From Agapetus fuscipes (taxonomy: Eukaryota > Arthropoda > Insecta > Trichoptera > Glossosomatidae), in NCBI GenBank assembly GCA_951799405.1, contig OX637345.1, positions 3,162,001-3,226,000 on the forward strand: a stretch of 64,000 nt of DNA, read 5' to 3'. Numbering within the stretch: position 1 is the first letter of the stretch; each line of letters opens with the position of its first letter. A model generated the notes under the pieces. The model was not told the DNA's origin. It did not search any database and saw only the letters and a list, made by a program, of their open reading frames with translations. Positions 22,235-32,344 of this stretch are shown piece by piece. A program made the position numbers and the translations under genes.

Positions 22235-22545
22235 GCAAAGACCAGTCCATAGATTAGTGGTTAGCGCTTTGTACTCGTAAATGGAAGGTCATGGGATGGA
22301 ACCCTAGCGGAGCACAAAAAATAAACCATTTAAATTTTCAAATTTTCTCTTCGCTGGATTAAAAAATTCATATACCATTACCAAAGACCGTTCACCAAAT
22401 GTCCATCCAACATCACAGCAACTGAGTCTTACTTGAAAATTGGTGCTTTCTACAGCGACGACGAAGCTCACAGAGGACTCTTAAGGTGTGATTCACACAA
22501 AAACAGCGCTCACCAAATAAATCATCTTAAAATTCTTCATTTATA
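22235..22545 (+). repeat. SINE B, second-tail type
   Basis: A tRNA-like head (TAGATTAGTGG A box, decayed B box) and body, then the alternative tail with CTCTTAAGGTGTGATTCACA and AACAGCGCTCACCAAATAAA. No poly(A). Confidence 0.8.
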
Positions 22546-22631
22546 AAAACAAAACAAAGAACAAAATTAATACATAAAAGTATACAGTTCTTTTGTGTAT
22601 AATGATGTCGGATAATCGACGCTCTACTTAA

Positions 22632-23071
22632 TCAAACTTTAAGTTTAAACTTTTACATAGCGTAAACCAAAAAAGTATACAAAAACTAAAACGCTCAATA
22701 GGCACGCTTTTTCAGTTATCGTCATTTTTCGGTTAACGCTATGATTGAGTCGACGTGAAAAGTTTCATACCTGTAAAACTGGTTTCCTTTTCATGTTGAT
22801 CCACATGTACTGCTCAGCTCTGTTTCAGGTAAAAGTTTTTAGACACAAATTGAAATACTCATACATTGGCTTTCGCGACATGTGAGGAACTTTTGATGTA
22901 TTGAAATGTACCTACTCGTATAGGTAAACAAAGTAACTTTTAATTTTCTAAAGTGAGTGCATTCACTGAGTGAAAATTAATTTTAATTTTAATTAATACA
23001 AAAAAACGGTTTTTAAAGCAAAGTTTTATTTTAACATTTTTTTTGAGTTGACATCTTCAGAGGGTAACTGA
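22632..23071. other. Unassigned stretch
   Basis: No gene or recognised repeat. Confidence 0.4.
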
Positions 23072-23328
23072 TCTAATCTAATCTAATCTAAGCTGCAAGG
23101 ATATATATTATGTAAGATTTATATTAAATGCATTCCCACAAGCAGACATACAGATAATTTCGCGCTAACACATGCCGCATGTGGACCTACATTATAAAAA
23201 CCCAATCTCAAATTAACATAAGCCTCGCAACTCTTGCCGTCCTTCCCTGAAACAGGGGTGGCATTGGCAAAGTGAACCATTTTTACAGTATGGGTGGTCA
23301 GCCGCATACCAACCTATAAGTCAAGGAA
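23072..23328 (-). repeat. Family A copy, full length
   Basis: From ATCTAATCTAATCTAAGCTG to CCTATAAGTCAAGGAA. Confidence 0.8.
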
Positions 23329-23332
23329 AATA

Positions 23333-23540
23333 ATTTAAAATACGCTCTTCGCTGCCAGGTTAAGAAATTCACATACCTGTACCAAAGACTGGTCACCAAA
23401 TCCAGCCTTACAGCAACTAGGTGTTGCTTGAAAATTGACGTTTTCTAAAACGCAAACTTTCACATGTCTGCTCGTGGGCATGCATTGAATACGAATCTTA
23501 AACGTTAGCACTTCTATTTTTGCAACTAAGATTAAATATT
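23333..23540 (+). repeat. SINE B body fragment joined to a family A tail
   Basis: The B body (GCTCTTCGCTGCCAGGTTAA to ACGTTTTCTAAAA) spans 23333-23450. It is followed by a family A 3' part (CACATGTCTGCTCGTGGGCA to TTTGCAACTAAGATTAAA). Confidence 0.6.
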
Positions 23541-24199
23541 AACCCATGACCTATCTACATCAATTGCACGAAACTCAAATCCCTGATTTGATCTCTGGGT
23601 TATGCAATAACCACATCCAAATGAAATTAGCTTCTATCACCTTACAACATAAGACATATTATCCTGTGTACAATTCAGTTTACATTGGCCAGAAAATCGC
23701 ATAAATCCACAAATTGGTACTTTCATAGTAATCCAACCAAAAAATACATTGTAACTTCTGTTATTTGTAGTTCGCGGAACATTCTAAGCTCAGATTTGTT
23801 TAGATGAGAGTTTAACGCAGATATTTGGTACTTTTGATTGAATTCAAGTTGATTTTGTATAGGAGTACCATTTCGAGTTGGATTTTGTAATCTGGTGGCT
23901 ATAAATCAAGCTGAATCGACAATTTGATGATGAACAGAAGCCGTGGAGCAAGTATATTATTTTGCGTTTAAACACAATCGGAGCGTTTTACTGAAAATGT
24001 ATTGAAATTCAAACAGCGCTGTAGGTGAGTCATTAAGTTTGTATACATTTTTGGTTTTACGTTTTTGTTGAGTGAAAATTTAAATCTCTATACTTGGGTG
24101 CTTAGTTTTAAGAAGCTTGCTAACCACGCCAAAACAAAATGGTTTTATAGCTTTGACCCCAAAAGTATCGATATAATTCAATTGAACATCCTCTGAACA
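23541..24199. other. Unassigned stretch
   Basis: No gene or recognised repeat. Confidence 0.4.
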
Positions 24200-24310
24200 T
24201 GACTCTGGAGGAAATGAAAGAAGTGTGTAAGGACAGAAAGAAATGGCGGTTGATCTGTAATGTTGGCGGCTAGGGTTTATTAATTTGGAATTGGTTTTGT
24301 AAGCCCGAAG
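24200..24310 (+). mobile_element. RTE LINE C-terminal fragment
   Basis: It reads MTLEEMKEVCKDRKKWRLIC then NVGG and a stop, followed by a short 3' UTR piece. Confidence 0.7.
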
Positions 24311-24311
24311 A

Positions 24312-24743
24312 GATATCTATAATCTATAATCTAAGTTGCAAGGATATATTCATTCAAAGCTCTCAGATGTATGCCCACAAACAAACACAAATCGCTCCCC
24401 CAGTTCTTGTTTATCGTATACGCCAATCTTGTCAAATATGACTTTTTCATGCAGTTGTCTTAAGAATCAAATTCTACACAATCTGAGCTAAGAAAAACCG
24501 TAAAACTCGATAATGTGAGAGTTCTTTTAAATATTTTTAAAATAAATTTCTTGTTTTCATAAGACACACTGGTCCAGTACACATGCAAACATTGCTCATG
24601 TAAAATTTTCTCAATGGCGTATACGATAAACAAGAACTAAGGCAGCGAAATGCTGATTGTGTACTTACAAATAAAATCCAAACCTTAAATTAATATAAGC
24701 CCTGCAACTCTTGCCGACATTCCCTGAAACAGGGATAAATAGT
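24312..24743 (-). repeat. Family A copy split by MITE-F
   Basis: The tail side is 24312-24392 and the 5' side 24648-24743. The last 60 or so bases of the 5' side are lost. Confidence 0.7.
24393..24647. mobile_element. MITE-F copy 2 (best copy)
   Basis: 255 bp with ends CGCTCCCCCAGTTCTTGTTT and the complement of CGCTGCCTTAGTTCTTGTTT. The inverted match continues to TATCGTATACGCCA. AAAT lies on both sides (24389-24392 and 24648-24651). Confidence 0.78.
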
Positions 24744-24859
24744 CATTTTTTCTGTCAATCCATGATTCCTTTATTTAACATTATTTCAAACTAAAAACCG
24801 AATCAACAAATTTTTGATATAATGACACTGACCCACAACATTTCTGTAACTGGGGTACT

Positions 24860-25100
24860 GTACCCTTAGTACGAGTTGCAAAACTGAGAAAAGTAAAGTA
24901 TACGGAAAATATTAAAGAGTGATTTCTCCCAAAATCTGCCGTTTTTGTTTCTTACACTTTTTGGTTTTCGCAAAAGAGTTGCAGTGATGAAGATAATCAA
25001 GTTCAAACAAACAAAAACGGCAGATTTTGGGTGAAATCACTCTTTAATAATTGCCGTAAACTTTACATTACTCAAGTTTTGCAACTCGTACTAAGGGTAC
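24860..25100. mobile_element. MITE-E copy 3 (full length)
   Basis: A 241-bp palindrome, GTACCCTTAGTACGAG at the left and CTCGTACTAAGGGTAC at the right. Confidence 0.78.
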
Positions 25101-25234
25101 TGGAGTTCTGATGACTGATTTAGATTAAGCTTTTTGATTAAAATATACTCAAATTCTTAAAGACAACAGGGTCCCATCACATCCAGTTTTTTAGTTACAA
25201 TCATATCACTGCTTATATGAATTTATGGAATCTT

Positions 25235-25670
25235 TTGCTATTTTGCAATGATATATCAACATTTAAAATTCGTATTAAATGCATGCCTTCAAACAGCCAC
25301 GTGTAAGTTCACGCTTATATGATGCTTGTGTCTAAATCTAAATCTAAGCTGCAAAGATATGTATCATTTGAGATTCATATTAAATGCATTCCCACAAGCA
25401 GACATCATAATTTCGCGCTTACACATGCTGCATGTGGACATACAATATAAAAACCCCAATCTCAAATGAACATAAGCCCTGCAACTCTTGCCGACCCTCC
25501 CTGAAGCAGGGGTGACATTGGCAAAGTGAACCTACAAATGTGTACATACAAAATAAACTAAACCTCACATGAACATTGCAACTTTTCCGACCTTCCCTGA
25601 AACATGGGTGACATTAGCAAAGAGAACCATTTTTTACAATGTGGGGAGTCTGCCGCATACCAACCTATTA
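25235..25670 (-). repeat. Family A copy with a younger A copy nested inside
   Basis: The outer copy is at 25235-25330 and 25533-25670 (TACAAATGTGTACATAC to CATACCAACCTATTA). The inner copy, about 25331-25532, starts with AAATCTAAATCTAAGCTG and is truncated at GGCAAAGTGAACC. Confidence 0.72.
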
Positions 25671-26034
25671 ATTATGAAAAAATTGTATAAACAAAAATTT
25701 AAAAATCTAATTTAAAGTTTCAAATAATGCTTACAGCATTAACCTCTTAATTAAATGTATAAATGTTCACACGGACACAGTTGTAAGTGAGTTTTTAATT
25801 AACAGAAGCGTTTCGTTTGCAAGTGACTTTTCAATTAAAAACTAGGGATTCACAAACTTTTCCGACCCTCTGTAATAGAGCCGTTTTCATGCTAGGGTAA
25901 TTTTGACTTTTCGCGACCCGCTTCTGACCTTTGCCGGCAAAAGTTGCGAAATAACATTCCATGCAAAGGGACAGTATGAGAAGGACACTGGATAAAGACT
26001 TTACACATGGAGACAGTTGCTTAGTGAATAAGTT
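25671..26034. other. Unassigned stretch
   Basis: No gene or recognised repeat. Confidence 0.4.
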
Positions 26035-26423
26035 CTGTACCTTAGACGCTTAGAGCATAAACAACGGTAGTCACATTTAGTAAAATGTGCAGGAGACGAG
26101 TTTTAGTGGAAATGTGCACTTTTTTAAACCATCATAACTTCTCAACTTGACGAGATATTTTTGATCTGTAAAAACTGTTTATCTTCTTTTATCGATATTT
26201 ATTTAATGTGAAGTAATGTGAACAACGTATGTGGAACTTCCGTGGTTTATGCTCGCACTTTTATGTGCATCCCATATTTATTACACTTGATATCTCAGTA
26301 ACTATGAGTCCGAGGACTCCAATATTTTTACCACCTATAGAACAGCTAATTATAATAATTTCTGCATCATTAACTCAAAAACGCAAAAAAGTGGACTTCC
26401 GTTGTTAATGCTCTAAGGTACAG
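26035..26423. mobile_element. MITE-I, single copy
   Basis: Ends CTGTACCTTAG...AGCATAAACAACGG (left) and the complement of CTGTACCTTAGAGCATTAAC (right) are inverted. The left arm has an 8-base insertion. No coding. Confidence 0.55.
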
Positions 26424-26639
26424 AGTTGTCTATCTAGGTACACAGTGTATGTCCAAACTTCGAGCTTTTTATTCGGTCCATGTATACTTTCCCTATCTTA
26501 TCCACAGTATTATTACCTTGTAACAATATCTTTGAAATTATAAACCGAATAAAAATCTATGAACTAACTTTCAAAGGGATATTAATATTTAAAATTCATA
26601 TTAATGACAGATACAATATCATTATAATTCAATTAAGGA

Positions 26640-27050
26640 AAGAAGTATGTAAGGATAGAAAGAAATGCCGGTTGATCTGTGATGTTGGCGGCTGGGGTTT
26701 GTTAAAGAAAATTGGTTTTATGATTTAGTTTTTTATGTCCATGTATATATTGTTATTTAAGTATTGATTTAAAAAAAATGTAATTTGTCATGTATGTTCC
26801 TTGACTTATAGGTTGTTATGCGGCTGACCACCCATACTGTAAAAAATTGGTTCACTTTGCCAATGTCACCCCTGTTTCAGGGAAGGACGGCAAGAGTTGC
26901 AAGGCTTATGTTCATTTGAGATTGGGTTTTTATATTGTAGGTCCACATGCGGCATGTGTTAGCGCGAAATTATACATATCTGCTTGTGGGAATGCATTTA
27001 ATATAAATCTTTAATGATATATATCTTTGCAGCTTAGATTAGATTAGATA
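26640..27050 (+). mobile_element. RTE LINE 3' end with its family A terminus
   Basis: VCKDRKKCRLICDVGGWG (from 26648), an AT-rich spacer, then family A from 26794 to GCAGCTTAGATTAGATTAG. It is nearly identical in layout to 11659-12010. Confidence 0.8.
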
Positions 27051-27202
27051 TTAAATGCAAATCCACAAAGAGACATGCTCAAACCCTCTTCATGGCCGTT
27101 CTGTATGTACGTGTCAGAAAGACCCACAGCACATGGACGCTCATGCAAAGCCATATATTTTTTCAAGTGGCGGAAGGCCTTCCCGTGAAGTAAAAGCAAA
27201 GA

Positions 27203-27362
27203 CCTGTGTAAGTTTGCGCTTACAAATTCTGCATGTGTAGTTGCAAATTAAAATCCAAACCTCAATTGAACATAAACAATGCAACTTTTGCCGACCTACC
27301 CTGAAAAAGGGGGATTTTGGCAAAGTGAACCATTTTTTACAGTAAGGGTGGTCGGCCTGAAC
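27203..27362 (-). repeat. Family A fragment
   Basis: AAGTTTGCGCTTACAAATTC to GTAAGGGTGGTCGGCCTGA. Confidence 0.65.
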
Positions 27363-27620
27363 GTTTTGATCTATTTTATTCACTCCGATAGACAAACGAT
27401 GTTGGTTAGCTACACTTGACTACTATCCTAAACTACTTGGATTGTCTGAACAGTCATTAAAACAAAGGAAAATGTTTTGTAGCATTGGACCACAGCCAAA
27501 ATCATAAACAAAGAGAAAATATCACAAGCACGTGAATAAAAAGTATGCTTGGACAACCATTTTAGGAGAATCTAATCAAAACAATTAAAATACTGTCGTG
27601 GAGCCCAATCCATAGGATAT
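27363..27620. other. Unassigned stretch
   Basis: No gene or recognised repeat. Confidence 0.4.
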
Positions 27621-28185
27621 TGTTACGAACTATGAATTAAAAGTACCTACGCGCATTTATACATGTACGATGGTGTGGAAAGAACAATCTGGGAGTAGTC
27701 CGTGATGGTGGTAGTGCTAGAACGGTGTGAGCGAGAAATCGAAGAATGATCAAGGACAGGAAGAAGTGGCTAATCTGCAATGCTGATTTGTAATGTTGGT
27801 TTATTAGCTTGCTACATTTTTTGTAAAGATTTATTTTTAAGGTTTTGTTGTTTTCTTATACTTAAATGTTATTTATTACTCGTATTCCTTGACTTATAGG
27901 TTGGTATGAGGTTGACCACCCATACTGTAAAAAATGGTTCACTTTGCCAATGTCACCCCTGTTTCAGAGAATGTCGGCAAGAGTTGCAGGGCTTATGTTT
28001 ATTTGAGGTTTGGATTTTATTTGTAAGTACACAACCAGCATTTGTAAGCGCGAACTACACGTGTTTGTTTGTGGGCATACATCTGAGAGCTTTGAATGAA
28101 TATATCCTTGCAACTAACATTATAGATAGATTATTATAGATCTGGAATATGCGAGATAGACCTCTTTTGTACCAATATATAGGGA
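27621..28185 (+). repeat. LTR-like sequence interrupted by an RTE-A insertion
   Basis: TGTTACGAACTATGAATTAA to GAAGAATGATC (27621-27751), then TGGAATATGCGAGATAGACC (from 28143) onward, align with the uninterrupted copy at 54961-55120. The interruption is the unit at 27752-28138. Confidence 0.6.
27752..28138 (+). mobile_element. 5'-truncated RTE LINE carrying family A as its 3' end
   Basis: The insertion starts in the RTE C-terminus (KDRKKWLICN-like), passes a spacer, and continues without a break into a full family A module (27886 onward) ending TATAGATAGATTATTATA. GATC is present on both sides (27748-27751 and 28139-28142). RTE tail and A therefore moved as one unit. Confidence 0.75.
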
Positions 28186-28199
28186 CTGCAAAGGTATAA

Positions 28200-28272
28200 T
28201 GAGTTTTGGGCAAGCATATAATGAGTTTTGAATGTTAATGTATCTTTGCAACTTAGATAACAGATATTATAG
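28200..28272 (+). repeat. Family A tail fragment
   Basis: TTAATGTATCTTTGCAACTT then AGATAACAGATTA. Confidence 0.6.
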
Positions 28273-28837
28273 AGCTGTCTGTGGCCTATATTTTACGTGA
28301 CTCAAATGTCGTTGACCGAAAAGTCGTGTGGATGAACTGTCGTATGACCGATCCCCTTATCCCTTTTTGTCTGTGAACGGGTTGTCTGTGAGCGATTTGT
28401 CACAGAATCGAAAAAAACCTGGGCCAAAAAACAGTAAAAAAATATGTTTTATCCCATTAAAATTTTTGATTACGACTCTTTCATTACCGGAATAAAAAAA
28501 GAAGCGCTTACAGCTGTGCGTTGGACGCCATGTTTGAAATGCATTCCAAATTTAAAAATTCAAGCCGCGTTTCGCGCGTTCCTAATTTGAAAATGGAATC
28601 ACCGAGCTTTAGCGATCCGCCGCCAGTGGCGCTATCCGAAACACTGCTCTGCACACACAATGAGAGAAAATGGTTTTTGAAAATTAGCTGACTAGAACGA
28701 TTGTGCACAACATAGAGTTTGCAAACAATATGGCGGCTGAAATTTTGCGATAGTTGTGCGATATTGGGTTTTGTAAAATTTCTGATAGTTGGGAAGGTTG
28801 TTGAAGTTTTAACTAGTCAAAACGTTCGCTCAGCTTA
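28273..28837. other. Unassigned stretch
   Basis: No gene. Short repeated motifs around GTCGTTGACCGAAAAGTCGT and GTCTGTGAACGGGTTGTCTG (28308-28400) may be part of another foldback. Confidence 0.35.
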
Positions 28838-28921
28838 CAAACTAACACGTGTCTGGTTGTGGGCATGCATTTCAAATGAAGTTAAATGTTAATATGTATA
28901 TATTTGCACCTTAGATCTAAG
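28838..28921 (+). repeat. Family A tail fragment
   Basis: AACACGTGTCTGGTTGTGGG through TTTGCACCTTAGATCTAA. Confidence 0.6.
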
Positions 28922-28960
28922 CTTATACTCATTTTGAGATATTTCATAGACTTGTTATCA

Positions 28961-29436
28961 GTTAGGTTTAAGTTAGAATTGCGGTCGTTTGACATTTTGA
29001 CAATTATATTAATTTTTAAAACTGAACAATTTCAAAACTTAATTTAAATCGGATATTAACGAACCGTTTAGAGAGAACTTACATCATTCTCGACGTTTCG
29101 TCAGCGACGTAGCCGACGTCTTCAGGAGAACATCCTCTCTGCACGACGACTGAGGATGAACTGAATTTGAAAACACTTTGTCACAAATCACAGACTACCT
29201 TCGAACGAAGGTAGTAATTATGTTTTGGTCTGTTACATATTTCACTTTCATCTTGTTTGCATTCTACGTCACTAGATGGTACTATGTTACCTGTACACAC
29301 CGCACTAAGACGTCGGCTACGTCGCTAACGAAACGTCGAGAATGATGTAAGTTCTCTCTAAACGGTTCATTAATATCCGATTTAAATTAAGTTTTGAAAT
29401 AGTTCAGTTTTAAAAATTAATATAATTGTCAAAACG
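28961..29436. mobile_element. Foldback element with about 130-bp arms
   Basis: The left arm (about 28995-29125) and right arm (about 29305-29436) are near-perfect complements, sharing CTTACATCATTCTCGACGTT. Each arm carries CGACGTTTCGTYAGCGACGT in one orientation. The loop is about 180 bases. A 12-base direct repeat GACTTGTTATCA flanks the whole (28949-28960 and 29436-29447). Confidence 0.75.
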
Positions 29437-29532
29437 ACTTGTTATCAACCAACACAAACAAACCAAACACAATCACTAAAATCTTACATATTCGTAACAA
29501 TGATAAAAAAAATATTATGATATAGAAAGCCC

Positions 29533-29733
29533 CAATTCACAAGCAAGACTCACTTGCAGTAAGGCTGGATGGACCATTGGTGACCGGTCTTTAGTAAAGG
29601 TATATAAATTTTTCGGCCCAGCGAAAAGCATATTTGAAAATATAAATGACATATTTTTTGTGCTCCGCCGGGATTCGAACCCACTACTTACCATTTATGA
29701 GTCCAAAGCGCTACCACTTGACTACGAACCGTT
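29533..29733 (-). repeat. SINE B, head and body
   Basis: On the minus strand it has A box TAGTCAAGTGG and B box GGTTCGAATCC (canonical), then the body to TTGCTTGTGAATTG. No tail. Confidence 0.75.
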
Positions 29734-29739
29734 ACGAGC

Positions 29740-30179
29740 CAACAAAAATAAATTCATTAATAATTTAACAAAAATTAAATTAAAAACCCGTGAGTTGAGT
29801 AACTTGGTAAAAAGAAGAATATGAAAATGAGACGAGAAAACTCAAACTTTCTTATGTATTTTTACAAAAACATTTCCAATATAATACGCCTAGTATAATA
29901 TTCTATTTAGATTACAGGTACATGGAATCCATTGTTGAACATTTTACCTCGCACAATACACCTCTTTAGGGGATGAAAACCTTCAGAATTTCCGGCCAGG
30001 CCTAACAAACTGTTGCAACGGCAGGAAGCAACTTTTACCGCCCGAAAGTTTCAAATCGGGTGCTGTAGGTTCCAGCAAAAATGCATGGAAAATGAGATAG
30101 CGTCTCTAGTGAATGTTTACGATTTCATATTTATTTTTTTCACGTGATTGTTGAGTTTAAATGTAATAATAATGAATAA
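29740..30179. other. Unassigned stretch
   Basis: No gene or recognised repeat. Confidence 0.4.
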
Positions 30180-30324
30180 TAGTAGGATAATTTATTTGGT
30201 GAGCGCCATTTTTGTGCGAATCACGCCTCAAGAGCACTGTGCGAGCTTGGTCGTCGCTATAGAAAACATCAATTCTCAATCAGGATCCAGTTACTGTAAG
30301 GCTGGATGCAACTTTGGTGACCGA
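30180..30324 (-). repeat. SINE B tail and body fragment, second-tail type
   Basis: ATTTATTTGGTGAGCGCCAT to GCAACTTTGGTGACCG. Confidence 0.72.
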
Positions 30325-30757
30325 TAAATAATAATAATATTAGGATGACTTATTTGGTGAGCGCTGTTTTTGTGTGTATCACACCTCAAGAGCCCTCTGC
30401 GAGCTTGGTCGTCGCTGTAGAAAGCGCCAATTCTCAAGCAAGACCCAGTTGTTGTAAGGTTGGATGGACATTTCAGTGACCGGTCTTTGGTAAAGGTTTA
30501 TGAATTTTTCAACGCAGCGAAGAGCACATTCGAAATATAAATGGTATATATTTTTGTGCTCCGCCGGGATCCGAATCCACAACCTTCCATTTACGAGTCC
30601 GAAGTGTTGCAACTGGACTACAGACCGGTCCAAGATGCCAACGACACGCGGTGTACCTGAGCGGTAACCCACCCAAGTACTATCCGCGCTTAATGTTGCT
30701 TAACTTCGTTGATCTATGGGAACCGGTGCTTTCAACATGGTAACGTCGTTGACGATC
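30325..30757 (-). repeat. SINE B, full length with 5S head and second-type tail
   Basis: Read on the minus strand: a 5S-rRNA-like head from 30757 (GTCAACGACGTTACCATG), then the inner 5S box (AGTACTTGGGTGGGTTACCG) and ACACCGCGTGTCGTTGGCAT. The tRNA-like part follows (GGATTCGGATCCCGGCGGAG), then the body, the tail with GGTGTGATACACACAAAAAC, and a TAATATTATTATTATT end. It has both heads and the second tail. Confidence 0.9.
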
Positions 30758-30828
30758 ATTGGTATATGAATTTTTCAAACCAGCGAAGAAAATATTTGAA
30801 GAAAATGTAAATGGTTGTAAATGTAATT

Positions 30829-31156
30829 GGGCCGGTCCGTAGTCCGTAGTGGCAACACTTCGGACTCGTAAATGGAAGGTTGTGGATTCGGATCCTGGCG
30901 GAGCACAAAAATATACCATTTATATTTCGAATATGCTCTTCGCTGGGTTGAAAAATTCATAAGCCTTTACCAATGACCGGTCACGAAAGGTCCATCCAGC
31001 CTCACAGCAACTGGGTCTTGCTTGAGTATTGGCGCTTTGTAGCGACGACCAAGCTCGTACACCTCTGCGGCACTACAACAAGTGTCATAGACCCCTAGAG
31101 TCTTTAGAATCTAGGGAGTCTCCCGCACAGGATTTCTTAAAAAAAAAAAAAAAAAG
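30829..31156 (+). repeat. SINE B, poly(A)-tail type
   Basis: The tRNA-like head (GGCCGGTCCGTAGTCCGTAG, GGATTCGGATCC), body, CCTAGAGTCTTTAGAATCTA hairpin and an A tail at 31138-31156. It faces the previous copy head to head. The 70 bases between contain another body scrap. Confidence 0.85.
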
Positions 31157-31245
31157 GTATATTTTTGTGCTCTGCCGGGATTTCCAAATCAAATCCCACC
31201 GAGGGTGTAAGGCAAGAAATTACACTATATGTGTAGCTTAGGTGG
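31157..31245. repeat. SINE B and SINE C scraps
   Basis: GTGCTCTGCCGGGATTTCC is a minus-strand B head piece. ATCCCACCGAGGGTGTAAGG to TTACACTATATGTG is SINE C with its body deleted. Confidence 0.5.
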
Positions 31246-31436
31246 TTGGTTGCTTGCTTGCACATTCCTCTCATACAAATTCATTCCTCACCCTATCACT
31301 TCGTTTTTTTCCTAACCACACGTATACTATGGAATAATTTAACTAGCACAGATATCCTAACATTCAAGATTCACAATTTATGCATGCCCAACAGCAAAAC
31401 TTTAAGAGTTCCTCAGGAAAAATATCCAGCTGCATG

Positions 31437-31696
31437 TCCTTGACTTATAGGTTGGTATGAGGCTGACGACCCATACTGTAAAAAATGGTTCACTTTACCA
31501 ATGTCACCCCTGTTTCAGGGAAGGTCGGCAAGAGTTGCAGGGCTTATGTTCATGTGATATAGGGTTTTTTTTTATATTGTAGGTCCACATGCGGCATGTG
31601 TGAGCGCGAAATTATGCGTGTCTGCCTGTGGGAATGCATTTAATATGTATCTCAAATGATACATATCTTTGCAACTTAGATTTAGATTAGATTTTA
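31437..31696 (+). repeat. Family A copy, full length
   Basis: It starts TCCTTGACTTATAGGTTGG and ends TTTGCAACTTAGATTTAGAT. It is a good reference copy. Confidence 0.82.
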
Positions 31697-31985
31697 GTAT
31701 GAGAATCGAGTCCTTGATTTTAAAAGTATATTCTTCTTACAACCCTAAATTCCTTGTTACCGTCGCTGTTCGACACAATAAATACAAAGTCTCTACGTTG
31801 AATTATTCTCAAACGACCGTTTCACTTACTATTTACTTTTCGAGCTCGTAAAAGTTAACACTCAGGGTGGACTTGCAAAGAAACTGGCCAACGTTATGTT
31901 CTGTTGAACTTTCATTGTTGAATTTTCACAGCCTGTAGTCTGAAATGTAGCGCGTAAAATAAATTGGCAAATAAATGTGAGACTT
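31697..31985. other. Unassigned stretch
   Basis: No gene or recognised repeat. Confidence 0.4.
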
Positions 31986-31989
31986 GTGC

Positions 31990-32340
31990 TGTACACCCAC
32001 ACAGTGAAAGTTGGTTCACTTTACCAATCGCTCCCCCAGTTCTTGTTTATCGTATACGCCAATCTTGTCTGCAGTTGTCTTATGAATCAAATTCTACACA
32101 ATCTGATCTAAGAAAAACCGTAAAACTCGATAATGTGAGAGTTCTTTTAAATGTTTTTAAAATAAATTTCTGGTTTTCATAAGACACATTGATCCAGTAC
32201 ACATGCAAACATTGTTCATGTCAAATTTTCTCAATGGCGTATACGATAAACAAGAACTAAGGCAGCGCAATGTCACTTTTGTTTTAGGGAACGCGGCAAG
32301 AGTAGAAGGGGTTATGTTTCTTGGGGATTTGGGGTTTTAA
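31990..32340 (+). repeat. Family A fragment split by MITE-F
   Basis: CACCCACACAGTGAAAGTTG to TTTACCAAT (to 32028) resumes after the MITE at CAATGTCACTTTTGTTTTAG and runs to about 32340. Confidence 0.62.
32029..32267. mobile_element. MITE-F copy 3
   Basis: 239 bp, the same ends as 24393-24647, with about 17 bases missing near the left. CAAT lies on both sides (32025-32028 and 32268-32271). Confidence 0.75.
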
Positions 32341-32344
32341 CCTT

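Larger units (their letters stand above)
21753..22628. mobile_element. Non-autonomous DNA transposon with pogo/Tigger-like ends
   Basis: Inverted ends AGTAGAGCATCGATTATCCG at 21753 and the complement of AGTAGAGCGTCGATTATCCG at 22628. Both sides are flanked by TAA (21750-21752 and 22629-22631). Inside there are no transposase remains, only nested debris: an RTE tail, a family A fragment and a SINE B. Confidence 0.65.
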
